A stretch of 64,000 nt of DNA from NCBI GenBank assembly GCA_054601695.1, contig BAAHQB010000068.1, positions 248,001 through 312,000 on the forward strand, given 5' to 3'. Under the pieces are notes generated by a model. It searched no databases. It was not told the DNA's origin and saw only the letters and a list, made by a program, of their open reading frames with translations. The position numbers and the translations under genes are program-made. Numbering within the stretch: position 1 is the first letter of the stretch; each line of letters begins with the position of its first letter. This document shows, in pieces, positions 1 to 60,839 of this stretch. Source of the stretch: Amorphochlora amoebiformis. Lineage: Eukaryota; Cercozoa; Chlorarachniophyceae.

Positions 1-30
1 CTAACCCTAACCCTAACCCTAACCCTAACC
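1..30. repeat. terminal telomeric repeat (CCCTAA)n
   Basis: The window starts with four to five perfect CTAACC/CCCTAA units, the C-rich strand of a TTAGGG-type telomere read from the chromosome end inward. Only about 30 bases are present, so the assembly either stops just inside the telomere or the window begins there. Confidence 0.9.
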
Positions 31-430
31 CAAGAAATGGCTTCATGGTGACATTGCACGTCGAATCCGACCAGGTTACTATAATTCTACTTCAAACCCA
101 AGCCCTCGCTCTAACCCTAGCTCTAACCCTAACCCTAGCTCTAACTCTAACCCTAACCCTAGCTCTAACCCTAACCCTAGCTTCAGCTCTAACCCTCACC
201 CTAAATCCTAGCTCTAACCCCAGCATTATGTAAGCCTATAGAAGTAATCTTAGCCCTAACGCTAATCCTAACCCTACTCTTACATTCAAAGTGTGACCAT
301 AAATATGTAAACATCGCCTGAAACCTAATTGAAATAGACGCTAACTTAACTGTAATTCTATCTTTGATGATCAGATTTAAGCTAAACCTTAACCCTAACC
401 CTAACCCTAACTCTAATCCTAATGATTCTT
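31..430. repeat. degenerate telomeric / subtelomeric repeats
   Basis: Stretches of variant telomeric units (CTAACCCTAG, CTCTAACC, GCTCTAACC) fill about 95-225, 250-275 and 385-425. They are interrupted by short unique segments at 31-95 and 276-384. The pattern is that of eroded telomere-proximal sequence. A short reading frame from an ATG at 45 ends at a GT at about 75, but nothing supports it as an exon. Confidence 0.8.
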
Positions 431-448
431 GAACCTTACACCGAATAA

Positions 449-504
<56 letters not shown>

Positions 505-550
505 ATATATATAAATATATATATATATGTATATGCACCTATATATACAG

Positions 551-606
551 AGGATGAGGCACGTGTCCGAAGAATGATACAAGACTTAGGAGCTAACCTC
601 AAGGAT
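551..606 (+). CDS. possible small exon next to the telomere
   Basis: After ATATACAG at 543-550 the plus strand is open in the frame ending ...[10 protein letters not shown] and meets a GTAATA donor at 607. The 3' part of this exon and its donor are repeated four more times downstream (see 661-1107). Incoming phase is 1 and outgoing phase 0. The next recognised coding exon (1446) needs an incoming phase of 2, so this exon either joins a missing exon or is unrelated to the DHHC gene that follows. Confidence 0.35.
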
Positions 607-607
607 G

Positions 608-657
<50 letters not shown>

Positions 658-660
658 ATA

Positions 661-742
661 TGTACACGTGTCCGAAGAATGATACAAGACTTAGGAGCTA
701 ACCTCAAGGATGTAATATATATATATAAATATATATATATAA

Positions 743-781
<39 letters not shown>

Positions 782-832
782 GTACACGTGTCCGAAGAAT
801 GATACAAGACTTAGGAGCTAACCTCAAGGATG

Positions 833-874
<42 letters not shown>

Positions 875-1107
875 ACATATGTATATGTATATATATATAT
901 ATATACATATTATATGTATACGTACACGTGTCCAAAGAATGATACAAGACTTAGGAGCTAATCTCAAGCATGTAATATACATATATGTATGTAATATATA
1001 TATACATACATACATATATATTTATATATATATATATAATATATATAATATGTACACGTGTCCGAAGAATGATACAAGACTTAGGAGCTAACCTCAAGGA
1101 TGTAATA
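661..1107 (+). repeat. four further copies of the 551-606 exon 3' end, separated by (TA)n
   Basis: A unit of about 55 bp containing GAATGATACAAGACTTAGGA recurs at about 661-715, 781-835, 921-975 and 1051-1107, spaced 120-145 bp. All copies keep the exon end and the following GTAATA donor-like site but lack the upstream acceptor. The first two are identical, while the copy at 921 carries several substitutions. Confidence 0.85.
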
Positions 1108-1261
1108 TATATGTATATATGTATTTATATTATATATATATACTTATAAACATATTTCATATCCACATATACATATATCATATATGCAATTATATAAGCA
1201 TGTGTATCATAAAAATATACATCGAATATTTACATAAAAATAATATATGTCGGTGTTGATA

Positions 1262-1298
<37 letters not shown>

Positions 1299-1299
1299 A

Positions 1300-1378
<79 letters not shown>

Positions 1379-1397
1379 TTATATAAACATATATATG

Positions 1398-7571
<6,174 letters not shown>

Positions 7572-7860
7572 CTTGATACATGTTTCGAATTTATCATTTG
7601 GCAAGGTTCAGGTATGATTATATATATATATATATATATTGATATATGTTTCGAATTTATCATTTGACAAGGTTCAGGTTACAGAATTCTATATATGTGT
7701 ATGATTCTATATATACATATATATATATATATATTTCGAACGTATCATTCGGCATAAATACACATGTGCATATACGTACATTCCCTAGAATCTACTTTCT
7801 CTCCAAAACTTGAAATCTACACGTGTCTCTCTATGTATATGTATGTATGTGTGTGTATAT

Positions 7861-7909
<49 letters not shown>

Positions 7910-8060
7910 GTATACATATATAATATATATACACATATGTACATATATATATATATATATATATACATATATATATAAACACACATACCAGTATCTCCTT
8001 TCGAAATCTCCAACCTCACTGCGGCTCAAGACCTCAAGGCAAACTATCCACATGTACTGT
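7572..8060. other. DHHC 3' flank with repeated unit
   Basis: The unit GTTTCGAATTTATCATTTGGCAAGGTTCAGG occurs at about 7587-7617, again with a few changes at 7648-7678 and in a shorter decayed form near 7734-7752. The segments 7780-7830 and 7985-8060 are unique sequence, open on both strands, and no convincing spliced model was found for them. Confidence 0.5.
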
Positions 8061-9404
8061 ACGTCGCTACGTATTTCTCACTCTACGCAGCTCGTAATAT
8101 TCTAGATATTTCTATGAAAATCTTTGAGGTTCAAAGTTTTTGTTGCACGTACGTACGTCTCGGTCTGGAATTGATCTTACCAGCCTTATTGTATGGTACA
8201 ATAGACAGTCTGGATGTAGGAGTGTGTACAAATGTGTTTAGTTTGCTGTAAAGGGAATTAAAAATAATTATACCCTGGAGCTAATTCAAATTTCTAGACG
8301 TTAATTATTCATTTCAGCACTAAAAGCTAGAAAAGTATAATCTAGATCTAGATTCTAGCCTGTAGTACTAGATCTAGTGTTTCTAGTGTTTATCCAGAGG
8401 CTGTGTAAGTACTAAAGTTTATAACAACTCCAATAACAAACTCGAGAAATACTAGAATAGACTCGGTGGTATCAACTTTAGTGACTACGTAATTGTCAAT
8501 AGTACGTACACATGCAGTCTAGACAGTTATATTAAAGAAAACGTTTGCGCAGTAGGTGCGTTTTGATAATCTAGATAATTAATTATAGCTCCGTGTCGTA
8601 CCGGCTTTAGATAAGCTACGTCACAATAAGCTATACTACTAATATATTTATATATACTAGATATATAATATATATATTGTTACTATTAGTCTATTACTAG
8701 CTCTAGTATACTATTAAAAAAAAAAATTACCCGTACAACATAACCCAACGTTAACATACAACTTACGTACGCACCAATATACGTACATGCTTGAACATAC
8801 CTACGTACCAAGCATCAACATGCGTACGTATATCCGATTGAATACAACACGTACGCACATGCGTACCTGCATACCTACCATTTACGGGAGATTCCGACAT
8901 GTACTCTATGAACATACATACTCACATACGTACACATACATGTATACGTACCACTCTTTATACATACCTGCACATAGTCTTACTAGATCTATATTACAAT
9001 ATCTATATATACGTACCAACACACTCGTAACGTAATGCCTAGTTTATGGCTAGTATAGTCTAGATAGTAAGCACAGGCTGCACAGCTCAGATAAAGCAGC
9101 GTCTAGCTAGACTCAGTCTTTGCTAGTAGACTGCTAGTAGTCTGCTACATACGGCCGTATCAGATTACGCTAACTCGTAATATGTACAATATTACTAGTA
9201 GCTCATCTGTTAGTTGAACATTGTACTTGTTTATATGAACTGCGTATACCCCGGATCTTGATTGATGTGGGATTGTACTACTTCTAGTACTTTATAGAAA
9301 TTAGACATGTTAGACTATATGCGTACCACATGTGTCAACATGTATGAGTAGATGTGCATATAAATAATGTGATAGATACTCTATATACTATATGTGTAAT
9401 CATG

Positions 9405-9447
<43 letters not shown>

Positions 9448-9753
9448 GAATATAACAGATCTAGTGCATATATAATTAACACCTAATTAATCAGTATACA
9501 TACACAACTGGCATATTTACTAGATTTACATCTAGGACATACAATTATTATAATATTACACACACATCATCATCATCTAGATCATCTCGATTATTAATTG
9601 ATCCAGCTCAACTTAGTCTAGTTAGTATACATACTGCTTACATATGGATACTAATTATATATAATGGTTACATCACCAGAACAACAGGCCCAACAGTTAA
9701 TTGTCAAGTGTCAAGTTCGGGGAACATATGCTCATGATTAGGCAACCCAGGCT
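8061..9753. other. non-repetitive intergenic DNA rich in CTAG and ACGT palindromes
   Basis: A 1.7-kb stretch with normal complexity compared with the surroundings. It holds many CTAG/CTAGATCTAG words (8335-8400, 9055-9160) and a run of TACGTACG-type words (8740-8960). No coding exon with matching phases was recognised. It separates the convergent DHHC and secreted-protein genes. Confidence 0.5.
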
Positions 9754-10218
9754 ATGTCGTACCTTCTCACTAACTGCAACCAGTCATATGCATCGGCGGA
9801 CTCGGCTATTATTAGAGCTATACGTGCCAAAAAACTAGGTACTAAGAAACTCATCGCGTACTGCTTCCAGAGGCAAGAACTAACCCAGAATATAGGCAAT
9901 ATATATGCCGTATACTCTTCATACAGCATACTTCAGTCAAAACATCGTAAGAAAAACATATTGTACCCAGCCGGCCCAGAATATAGGTTGTATACTCTGG
10001 TCATGGCAAAAAATACGGTCACAAGAATCACATCTAGAAAAATTGTAAAGAGTCGTACTCTTATGATATATACCGCTGGTATTAGTGGTACCAGCGAAAG
10101 GTTTGGAATATCGGATAGGGCATGGTTTTCGGCATTCGACTTTCAGGGTCCGCTTCAGGTTATCATGATACTACCATTGATAGTTGGTCGGGCATCGGTT
10201 TATGACACCCCACGGTAG
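9754..10218 (+). CDS. hypothetical 154-aa ORF
   Basis: An uninterrupted 155-codon frame in unique sequence between two convergent genes. It starts MSYLLTNCNQSYASADSAI and has a basic middle part and a hydrophobic C-terminal stretch near residues 135-147. I do not recognise it. The opposite strand also holds a shorter open frame, so chance openness or a mobile-element remnant is possible. Confidence 0.25.
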   Translation: MSYLLTNCNQSYASADSAIIRAIRAKKLGTKKLIAYCFQRQELTQNIGNIYAVYSSYSILQSKHRKKNILYPAGPEYRLYTLVMAKNTVTRITSRKIVKSRTLMIYTAGISGTSERFGISDRAWFSAFDFQGPLQVIMILPLIVGRASVYDTPR

Positions 10219-10236
10219 CCCGAGGGACGCTGGAAT

Positions 10237-10288
10237 ATGTGTATGTGTGTATATATAAGTGTATATATATATATATATATATACTATG

Positions 10289-10322
<34 letters not shown>

Positions 10323-10531
10323 GTGTATACACACATATATACATATATTTTATATTATTTCTATATGTATAGATACGAATATGAAGAGAAAATTAATACA
10401 CCATGAAAAAGTGCTCATTTAAAAGCGGTCGCATATTGATTGACACATGCGTATGTATGTATGTGTGTATATATATGTGTATGTGTATACGAATATGAAA
10501 AGAAAATTGATACCCGCGAAATTGTGCTGAT
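10237..10531. repeat. downstream copy of the last exon end of the secreted-protein gene
   Basis: The block 10374-10455 (ACGAATATGAAGAGAAAATT...ATTGACACATGCGT) is a diverged copy of 10489-10560, which contains the end and stop codon of the minus-strand gene's last exon. Again the duplicated piece is an exon 3' end plus its flank. Confidence 0.7.
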
Positions 10532-28181
<17,650 letters not shown>

Positions 28182-29340
28182 TCCAATTCCTAACAATTTG
28201 TACGCATTTTTACGTCTGAATACACGGAATAACATAAAAATGATAATGAATCGCACATGCGTCCTCTCCCCACCCTCTCTACCTCCCAAAACTGTTTCCC
28301 ACAACAACTAGACTCCACTGTTCGCTCCGAAAATGGCGCGAACAGTAGATATCAAAACACTCTTCCACCCGTCTACATAATATCCAACGTTTTTAAGGTC
28401 CGAAAAGCCGAAATATTGGAGAACATTTTGCTCTCAAGTAGGCGGAAAGAGATAGAAAAGGGGGGGGGGGGAAAGGAGGATGTATCCTAGAAAGAGCGGG
28501 AACCTTCGTATGGAGGCGATTTACCTTTGGGGTATGGGAGAAGTCTCCGATTGGAGCTTCTTGGGAGGTCTCCGCACGCGCGACACGCGCAGATGCATTT
28601 CGGTTTCAAAATCTAGAATTACATACATTCATCCAAAACGGAACTTTATTAGGTGATTTCAATGACAAATAATATGTTCTATGAGTCGACCATGATTGCT
28701 ATATCGCCTAAATATAAACAAAAAGTGTTTGCGCCAAGATATTTGTTTTTGGGATTTATGAAATCACCTAATAATATTCCACGTGAACGAAAACATTCGG
28801 AGAATTTACCTTAAACTTGCGAACAGTGAATATCTATGGGGCAAGTGACTACCGGGTCTCAATGGTGAGCCGGGTTTCCTCACGATTATTTCCGAATGGC
28901 TCATTTTCCCTCAACGTAGCAGGTTTCGTGTTATTTTCGGTGTGTGGGACGGGGTATGGCAATGATAATTACTCAGAGGGCTGCAAACTAGTGGTCAATT
29001 CTATCACGCTGGTTGCACAACACATGGATAATCTATCATAATTGATGATGTCCTGAATGTTGGTCTCAAATAGAAAGTAAATCTGATTTTGGGCAAAAGG
29101 TTAAGCAATATTCTATTACACCCTATCCATAAGGGAAGGCGGGTTCTTCATAGACTTAACCATAATCCCGTTATTAATAATTTGGGATCTCTCCACGACT
29201 TCAGTCTTAAGCTTTAACCCTAAGTGTAACTCTAACCTTATCAGGTGGCCATCAAAACTAAGTCATATCGTAAGACAGCGAAGTATGGAAACTCACACTG
29301 GCAGCATAATATCAGCAAATATTCATAGGTTGTTTGACAT
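28182..29340. promoter_or_regulatory. unique DNA upstream of the divergent genes
   Basis: About 1.1 kb of normal-complexity sequence directly upstream of the secreted-protein start. It includes a G-run at 28460-28471 and a few telomere-like words near 29214-29240. No exon was recognised. Its position makes it the likely promoter region of the minus-strand gene; no specific factor site can be named. Confidence 0.4.
28641..28780. mobile_element. MITE-like fold-back element
   Basis: Two inverted arms of about 22 bp (GGAACTTTATTAGGTGATTTCA at 28641 and its near-perfect reverse complement ending at 28780; two mismatches) enclose about 96 bp. Size and terminal inverted repeats fit a miniature inverted-repeat element. 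A clear target-site duplication is not visible. Confidence 0.45.
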
Positions 29341-29441
29341 ACACTATGATATATATTTATTAGTGTATGTCATATATATATATATATATATATTTTTATA
29401 TATATATATATATATATGTATATGTATAATATGTATATATT

Positions 29442-29534
<93 letters not shown>

Positions 29535-29648
29535 GTATAGTTATCATACCTAAGTATACATTGCAATTGTATATGGATTGTTATCACACATACGCAAATA
29601 TTATGTAGGTATACACACACATATATATTTATCTATATGTAAATATAT

Positions 29649-29701
<53 letters not shown>

Positions 29702-29872
29702 TATAATATTATACAGCATCGTATGGTTAATAAGCTTACCCAGAATCCACGGCGAAACTCTATAAATTTCTTTAAATCTAAGGTGATGTACACATATTCG
29801 CACTTTTGAATTCATACACTTACGCAATGCACATACAAATACACATACAAAACATGCAAGCTACCGATGTGA

Positions 29873-29943
<71 letters not shown>

Positions 29944-30016
29944 GATGCAAATACTTGTGCATAATCTACTCGATCACTCTAATACTCTCACAAATATAAA
30001 TAAACTATTTTATATG

Positions 30017-30103
<87 letters not shown>

Positions 30104-30166
30104 TTATATGTATATATATATATATATATATACATATAAATTTACATATATATTATGCATACTGTA

Positions 30167-30205
<39 letters not shown>

Positions 30206-30250
30206 TTATATGTATATATATATATATATACATATAAATTTACATATATA
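29341..30250. other. intergenic (TA)n microsatellites with short unique islands
   Basis: Long TA repeats alternate with islands at 29540-29620, 29712-29875 and 29940-30018. A 30-bp unit with ATATAAATTTATATGTATATA is duplicated at about 30091-30160 and 30192-30262. Nothing coding was recognised. Confidence 0.5.
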
Positions 30251-31296
30251 TTATGCATATAAGTTGTATACATATACCTTTGTGTTTGCCGCTGTGTTCG
30301 CTCTAAGTCCATAAAATACCTTAAAACTTTCGGAACATCTTTGTAGAAATAGAAAACATTCTCGCGAGAATCTCAAGCTCTCTCTTTTAGAATTCCCCTC
30401 CAGCTTCCTATCTCTCTTTGTATGATATTTTCCCTCAACTATTCTCCGAGATAAGAACAAAGAGAGGAAAATGATGAGGATAAATGGGAAGAAGTGTACT
30501 ATATGCTAATGCAAAGCTCTGCACTGAATTGCCCAGTTGCGCCGACAAGGCATCGATTTATCTCTATGTCTTCCATTTTTCAAAAATACCAGCTTTCCTA
30601 TAATTATTACATGCTGTTACTGCTTACTTATTATCTTAACATTGTTAATGCATATTTTGATTAAAGGTCTTATCTAACATAATACTATGAGATGAACAGA
30701 TACTTTCCTGAACAGAACGATTAGATTAAAATGTTGTGCATAATTCGCTAATTTTACCCTATTATATCCTTAAGTTTTCGAGCTAACGACCGCAAGAAAG
30801 TCTAAAATTAGTTAATATACCATAATTCCATCCCTTTTTATTTATTTCGAATATTTCCCAGGTCAATCATGTCAATGGCGTTACCTTAGGTTCTCGGTAA
30901 CGATTAAATTTACTTTACTTTGCAGGCCCGAGCCTTGTTGGCCTTGTACACCGAGTTTTGGAAAAAAACAGGTAAGTTTATGGAGTATGGGTATATGCGA
31001 GTGTAGTTTCTGTGTTTGTAATGAATATTGGATGGGTGTATATGATCTCGCGGAGGGTTTGGCTGCTAGAAAGGCCACGTGGATTTAAGAGTGGTGTTTC
31101 TTGTGTTTGATTATGTTGGATGAGTTGTGTATGTGTGTATATAACCTGCAAAAAGGTTATAAATATAATATAATACATATATATACATATATATATATAT
31201 ATGTGTGTGTGTATGTCTGTATGTACATATTTGTGTACATATGTGTGCATGTATATGTATAAATAAATACACACATTTACATACGTTTGATGAATA

Positions 31297-31343
<47 letters not shown>

Positions 31344-31419
31344 TATACATGTGACATATACATACACACACATATGAAAATACACACATACATGTATAAA
31401 TAAAATTGTGTATATAATA

Positions 31420-31457
<38 letters not shown>

Positions 31458-31501
31458 ATCTATTACAACTTATGTAATTTTCTTAATATTTCGGTAGAAC
31501 C
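30251..31501 (+). promoter_or_regulatory. ABCG upstream region with possible 5' exons
   Basis: Mostly unique sequence. Two segments have good splice signals on the plus strand: TTTCCCAG before 30862, with a donor at 30892 or 30897, and TTTGCAG before 30926 with ACAG/GTAAGT at 30971-30977. They could be 5' leader exons of the ABCG gene. In one phase combination they even read through into exon 1 (31499-31525), which would move the start upstream. The ATG at 31502 in AACCATGG is preferred here. Confidence 0.4.
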
Positions 31502-56862
<25,361 letters not shown>

Positions 56863-56868
<6 letters not shown>

Positions 56869-57003
56869 GTAATATACACATACATAAATAATATATAAAG
56901 TAGGTAATATACACATACATAAATAATATATAAAGTAGGTAATATACACATACATAAATAATATATAAAGTAGGTAATATACACATACATAAATAATATA
57001 TAT
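56863..57003 (+). repeat. 35-bp tandem repeat starting at the ABCG stop codon
   Basis: Four nearly identical units beginning AAGTAGGTAATATACACATA start at 56863, 56898, 56933 and 56968. The first AAGTAG contains the last codon and TAG stop of the gene, so the array again grew from the end of an exon. Confidence 0.9.
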
Positions 57004-57043
57004 ACATGTGCGTATGTTAACGGGCGTGTATTATAGTATTATA

Positions 57044-57105
<62 letters not shown>

Positions 57106-57129
57106 GTATATACATATATATATATATAC

Positions 57130-57164
<35 letters not shown>

Positions 57165-57286
57165 CCTGAGGTAGAATAATCCTAATGGGAAAATGCGATA
57201 GTAACAATACATCGTATATAAATACATAGTTATATGTATATACATAGTTATATTTATATACACAGAAATATGTGTACATACATATT

Positions 57287-57328
<42 letters not shown>

Positions 57329-57489
57329 ATATGCATATATAATGTATACATTGGTATCTATATATGTATATGTGTATATTTATATGCAAATATTACAACT
57401 ATATACATGAATACATGTATATATACATATATACATATATATATATATATAAGAGAGAGAGAGAGAGAGAGCAGGTTATGTACATCTAT

Positions 57490-57535
57490 ATATACAGATT
57501 AGTATCAGCTCATGCACGTGATATCAAAGACATAA

Positions 57536-57594
<59 letters not shown>

Positions 57595-57657
57595 ATATAA
57601 TATACATCTACATATACATACTTGTATCAACTCATGTACGTGATATCAAAGACATAA

Positions 57658-57713
<56 letters not shown>

Positions 57714-57768
57714 GTACATCTATATATCAGACTAGTATCAGCTCATGCACGTGATATCAAAGACATAA

Positions 57769-57840
<72 letters not shown>
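57490..57840. repeat. three copies of a 48-bp unit separated by (TA)n
   Basis: TAGTATCAGCTCATGCACGTGATATCAAAGACATAATTCA occurs at about 57499-57540, 57625-57661 (two changes) and 57733-57772, downstream of the ABCG gene. No parent exon is known. GATAACTTCAGTTATCAAAG follows at 57840. Confidence 0.88.
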
Positions 57841-57841
<1 letters not shown>

Positions 57842-58340
57842 TAACTTCAGTTATCAAAGCTGCACACGTGTATCCCCGATCCATCCTGGTTTTCTACATA
57901 TGAGATATATCCAATTCTATATAGACTGTGAAAAGACTTTACAGACTCTTCTATAGAGACCTATCGATATTCCAGATACTCTAGTTTATCTATATCTAGT
58001 ATATATATATATATATATATATATATACTATATATACTCTAGATACTCCAGACATTAGATTATTCAGTACGAGTGTCTATTCAATTGCATGAACTAAATT
58101 AACTTGGTCTAGCAGTGCCAAAAATCAAGTTGATTACTTACAATTCCATTATCATCTTAGGTTATTCTAGTATTATGTAGATTCTAGAGATTCTCTAGAG
58201 ATTCTAGAGATTATCCGTTGACATGAAAACTTAAGTGTACACGTACTAGTACTAGTTGTAGTAAGTTTAGTCTAACCGCAGTAGAGAGAGACTTTGTTAC
58301 AAGAGCTGGGTAAAAATATTACGACATATAACTTGACAAG
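57841..58340. other. intergenic unique DNA
   Basis: Non-repetitive apart from one TA run at 58000-58027. It includes a triplicated ATTCTAGAGATTCTCTAGAG-type element at 58185-58215. It is CTAG-rich like the other intergenic blocks. No gene was recognised. Confidence 0.5.
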
Positions 58341-58452
58341 GCGGCGGTGCATGAATCTGGTTCTGGCCGTTTTCGGAAAGGAGAGGGTGCAGCCTTACGT
58401 CTAGTACGTGTTCGCCATATTCTACCTAGCACTGTAATATAACATACGTATA
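58341..58452 (+). repeat. inverted copy of the end of exon 58874-59009
   Basis: The plus strand here reads ATGAATCTGGTTCTGGCCGTTTTCGG and on to GCACTGTAATATAACATACGTA. The same sequence occurs on the minus strand from about 58988 to 58855, covering an exon 3' end, its donor and early intron. The copy has small indels and a damaged donor (TGTAAT for GGTAAT). The two arms flank the last exon of the minus-strand gene. Confidence 0.88.
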
Positions 58453-58480
58453 TGATCTAGTGATTACTACTTTATACAAG

Positions 58481-59101
58481 CTAGACAAGGCTGTCAATGC
58501 CGATGACGCACGTGTGCCGACTACGCACGTGTGCCGACTGAGTGTGGTCGATTTCCTTGAGAATCTTGTCCACGTGCTCAGAATTTTGAGCGTTGAGGGC
58601 TGTGGTGTCCGCTCGAATCCCTGGTTTCCTGCATCTGCACATAATATGTACACTAAGAATATAATATACGTGTACATAGCTAGACATACACACAATATTC
58701 TATATGTTATATGTAAACATGTACATGTGTATGTAAAGAAAAAAATAGTGTATGTGTAATGTGTGTGATATATATATATATATAATATGTATATATGTGT
58801 GTATATGTATACATATATAATATATGATACATATATTTTGATTCCGTGTGTACATATACGTATGTTATATTACCGTGCTTGGTGTAGCTTTAGCTGGATA
58901 GGTAGCTCTATGAATATGGCGAACACGTAAGGCTGCACCCTCTCCTTTCCGAAAACGGCCAGAACCAGATTCATCCACCGGCGCCCGGTCTCAGCTATAT
59001 TGGCAACATCTGCATATGTACATGTCTACCCATGTATACATATATTTAAATATATATATGTATTTATACCAAAAAAAAATATATATTATAAAAATATGTG
59101 T

Positions 59102-59143
<42 letters not shown>

Positions 59144-59831
59144 TATGTGCATATCTACATGTAACTTTTTTCCCTTGTAAAAAATATACATGTACCTGAA
59201 GGTTTCCAATCGTTCTCCACCATTACTCTGCCGATGATGTCGCGGATCGTGATGCAAACCTGCAAGTGCACCAGGATGAGCAGCTCCTTGACATCCCGGC
59301 AGCCGTTGAACATCCCCGCCGCAATTTTTGGAATCTCCCGAAAGAACTGAGATCCCTTACGGCCGTTGATGTTGATTGAAGTGGGTGCATACGGATTGTC
59401 ATTGAGGGTCCTCTTCGGGTCTCGCCCGAGAGTATTCACCTCCGAATCCTCAGTGAAAGCCGCATCCAGTAGAGTAAGGAAGGCTCTTTGTCCCGCCCAC
59501 GCGTGCGCCTCTTCTGTATACCCCCACCCTACACCCCTACGGTAGGACGCATTTCGTGCAGTATGTTGAAGCTGTAGGATGAACCCAGGGTCGAGTACAC
59601 CCTGATTGATCTGAAAAAAAGCCTTATCCCTGCTTTGTGCAAAATTTGAAAAAAAAATACCAGTTTTTTAGCCTTGGACACTTTTACATGATCTTGTTCA
59701 TGATATCGGATCCTCAGATTATACGTCTTAATTTTCTTGAGAAGAGGGGACTTGATGCATCCAGATTGTGCAGCTTTGCGCTTCTCTCTGCGCTGGCACG
59801 CCCTAACGCTTCCCGCAATCCCGCGGGGCAT
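58481..59831 (-). CDS. hypothetical protein, 4 exons, about 291 aa
   Basis: Family not recognised. Exons in transcript order: 59661-59831, 59196-59610, 58874-59009, 58481-58634 (stop TAG); introns are GT-AG and phases 0, 1 and 2 all join. The N-terminus is basic (CQRREKRKAAQSG), suggesting nucleic-acid binding or a nuclear signal (inference). The middle holds ITIRDIIGRVMVENDWKPS and an apparently amphipathic or hydrophobic stretch RRWMNLVLAVFGKERVQPYV. The first intron is only 50 nt, with TTTTTTTCAG. The frame stays open upstream of the chosen ATG for about 20 codons, so the start may be earlier. The DNA is non-repetitive and GC-richer than elsewhere in the window. It could be a captured mobile-element gene; a divergent partner lies at 59983. 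Confidence 0.55.
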
Positions 59832-59982
59832 GCGACAAAATATCTTGAAATAAATGTCGGCAGCTGATTTCCGGTGTTTTCTCCTTAAGTTTAATTATTG
59901 GCCTCTCCTGACAACAAATCGACATGCGTCTTTTGGGCCGAACCGAAGTCACGCCGACCCAAGCGAAAGGCCTCTAAATAAG

Positions 59983-60839
59983 TCATCTATGCGATCGAGT
60001 GGCGACGAACAGGAGGAAAATCCTCATTTTTCTGGCTTGGGGAGGGAAAACAAGGATCGCAAGGTTTCTGTCGTCCTGACAGCACGTCCGTGGAGGGCCC
60101 ATCTGAAGTTTCGGATGTGGAAAAAGAGTGGTATGTGTTCTGGGACTTCAAAATATGTGAATAATATTTTTTCACTAAACATCACAGCGACAACCAGTTC
60201 ATGCTGCGCTACACGTTTGAGCTAAAGGATGCGAGCAAATTTCTGGCCAACTGTATCCTTTCCATCTTCGACCGGCTCGGTAGGCGGACAAGACGCCGAA
60301 CCTCTTCGTTTCCCTTTCACTCTACGTCGTGATCATTCGCAGAATTTTATGGGATTTAGCGGGTCGGAAGATACGCCTTGATGATTATGAAGTCTTCCAG
60401 ATCCATACGAGAGCTAACACGCAAAGAATTGTGCGTCGAGAGTACCTGGAAGCCTCGTGGGGCCGCCGTCCAATCTACCCCCGATTACCCCTTCAATATT
60501 CGCTACTCCAGGGCCTCCGAGAACCTCAAATGCATCTCGTTGCAGTTGCTAAGAGAGCTAATGGCACCCTGGTCCTCAGTGACACCCAAAAATTTCAGGA
60601 AGATCGCATAACAGGTGCATAGAAATACTTTACGTTTATATGTATGTGTTTTTCATTCGGAGAACATGTCTGATGTAGGATGCAATTTTTTAAAAACTGG
60701 CTATAAATTTAACTTGCATATATATGATATATATCACAGAATGTACTAATCTTTCGCGGTTACAGTTATGCGCAACACCAAGAGCCTGAAGTACAGCGTG
60801 AGCGCTGACAGAACTTGCCAGAAATCTCTAATACTATGA
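59983..60839 (+). CDS. hypothetical protein, divergent to the previous gene, 4 exons (5' end unclear)
   Basis: Family not recognised. The proposed exons 59983-60130, 60188-60279, 60360-60614 and 60766-60839 (TGA) join with matching phases through GTATGT, GTAGGC and GTGCAT donors. The second exon reads DNQFMLRYTFELKDASKFLA and is the most convincingly coding. No start codon was found in the frame of the first exon, so an upstream exon or a different acceptor is needed. The third exon is open in two frames, and the alternative (FNIRYSRASENLKCISLQLL) looks equally protein-like. Treat the model as provisional. Confidence 0.4.

Noticed and set aside
59854-60225. Plus-strand 123-codon frame starting MSAADFRCFLLKF
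   Set aside because: Its frame leads to a stop when joined to the convincing exon at 60188; another frame of the same segment joins in phase.
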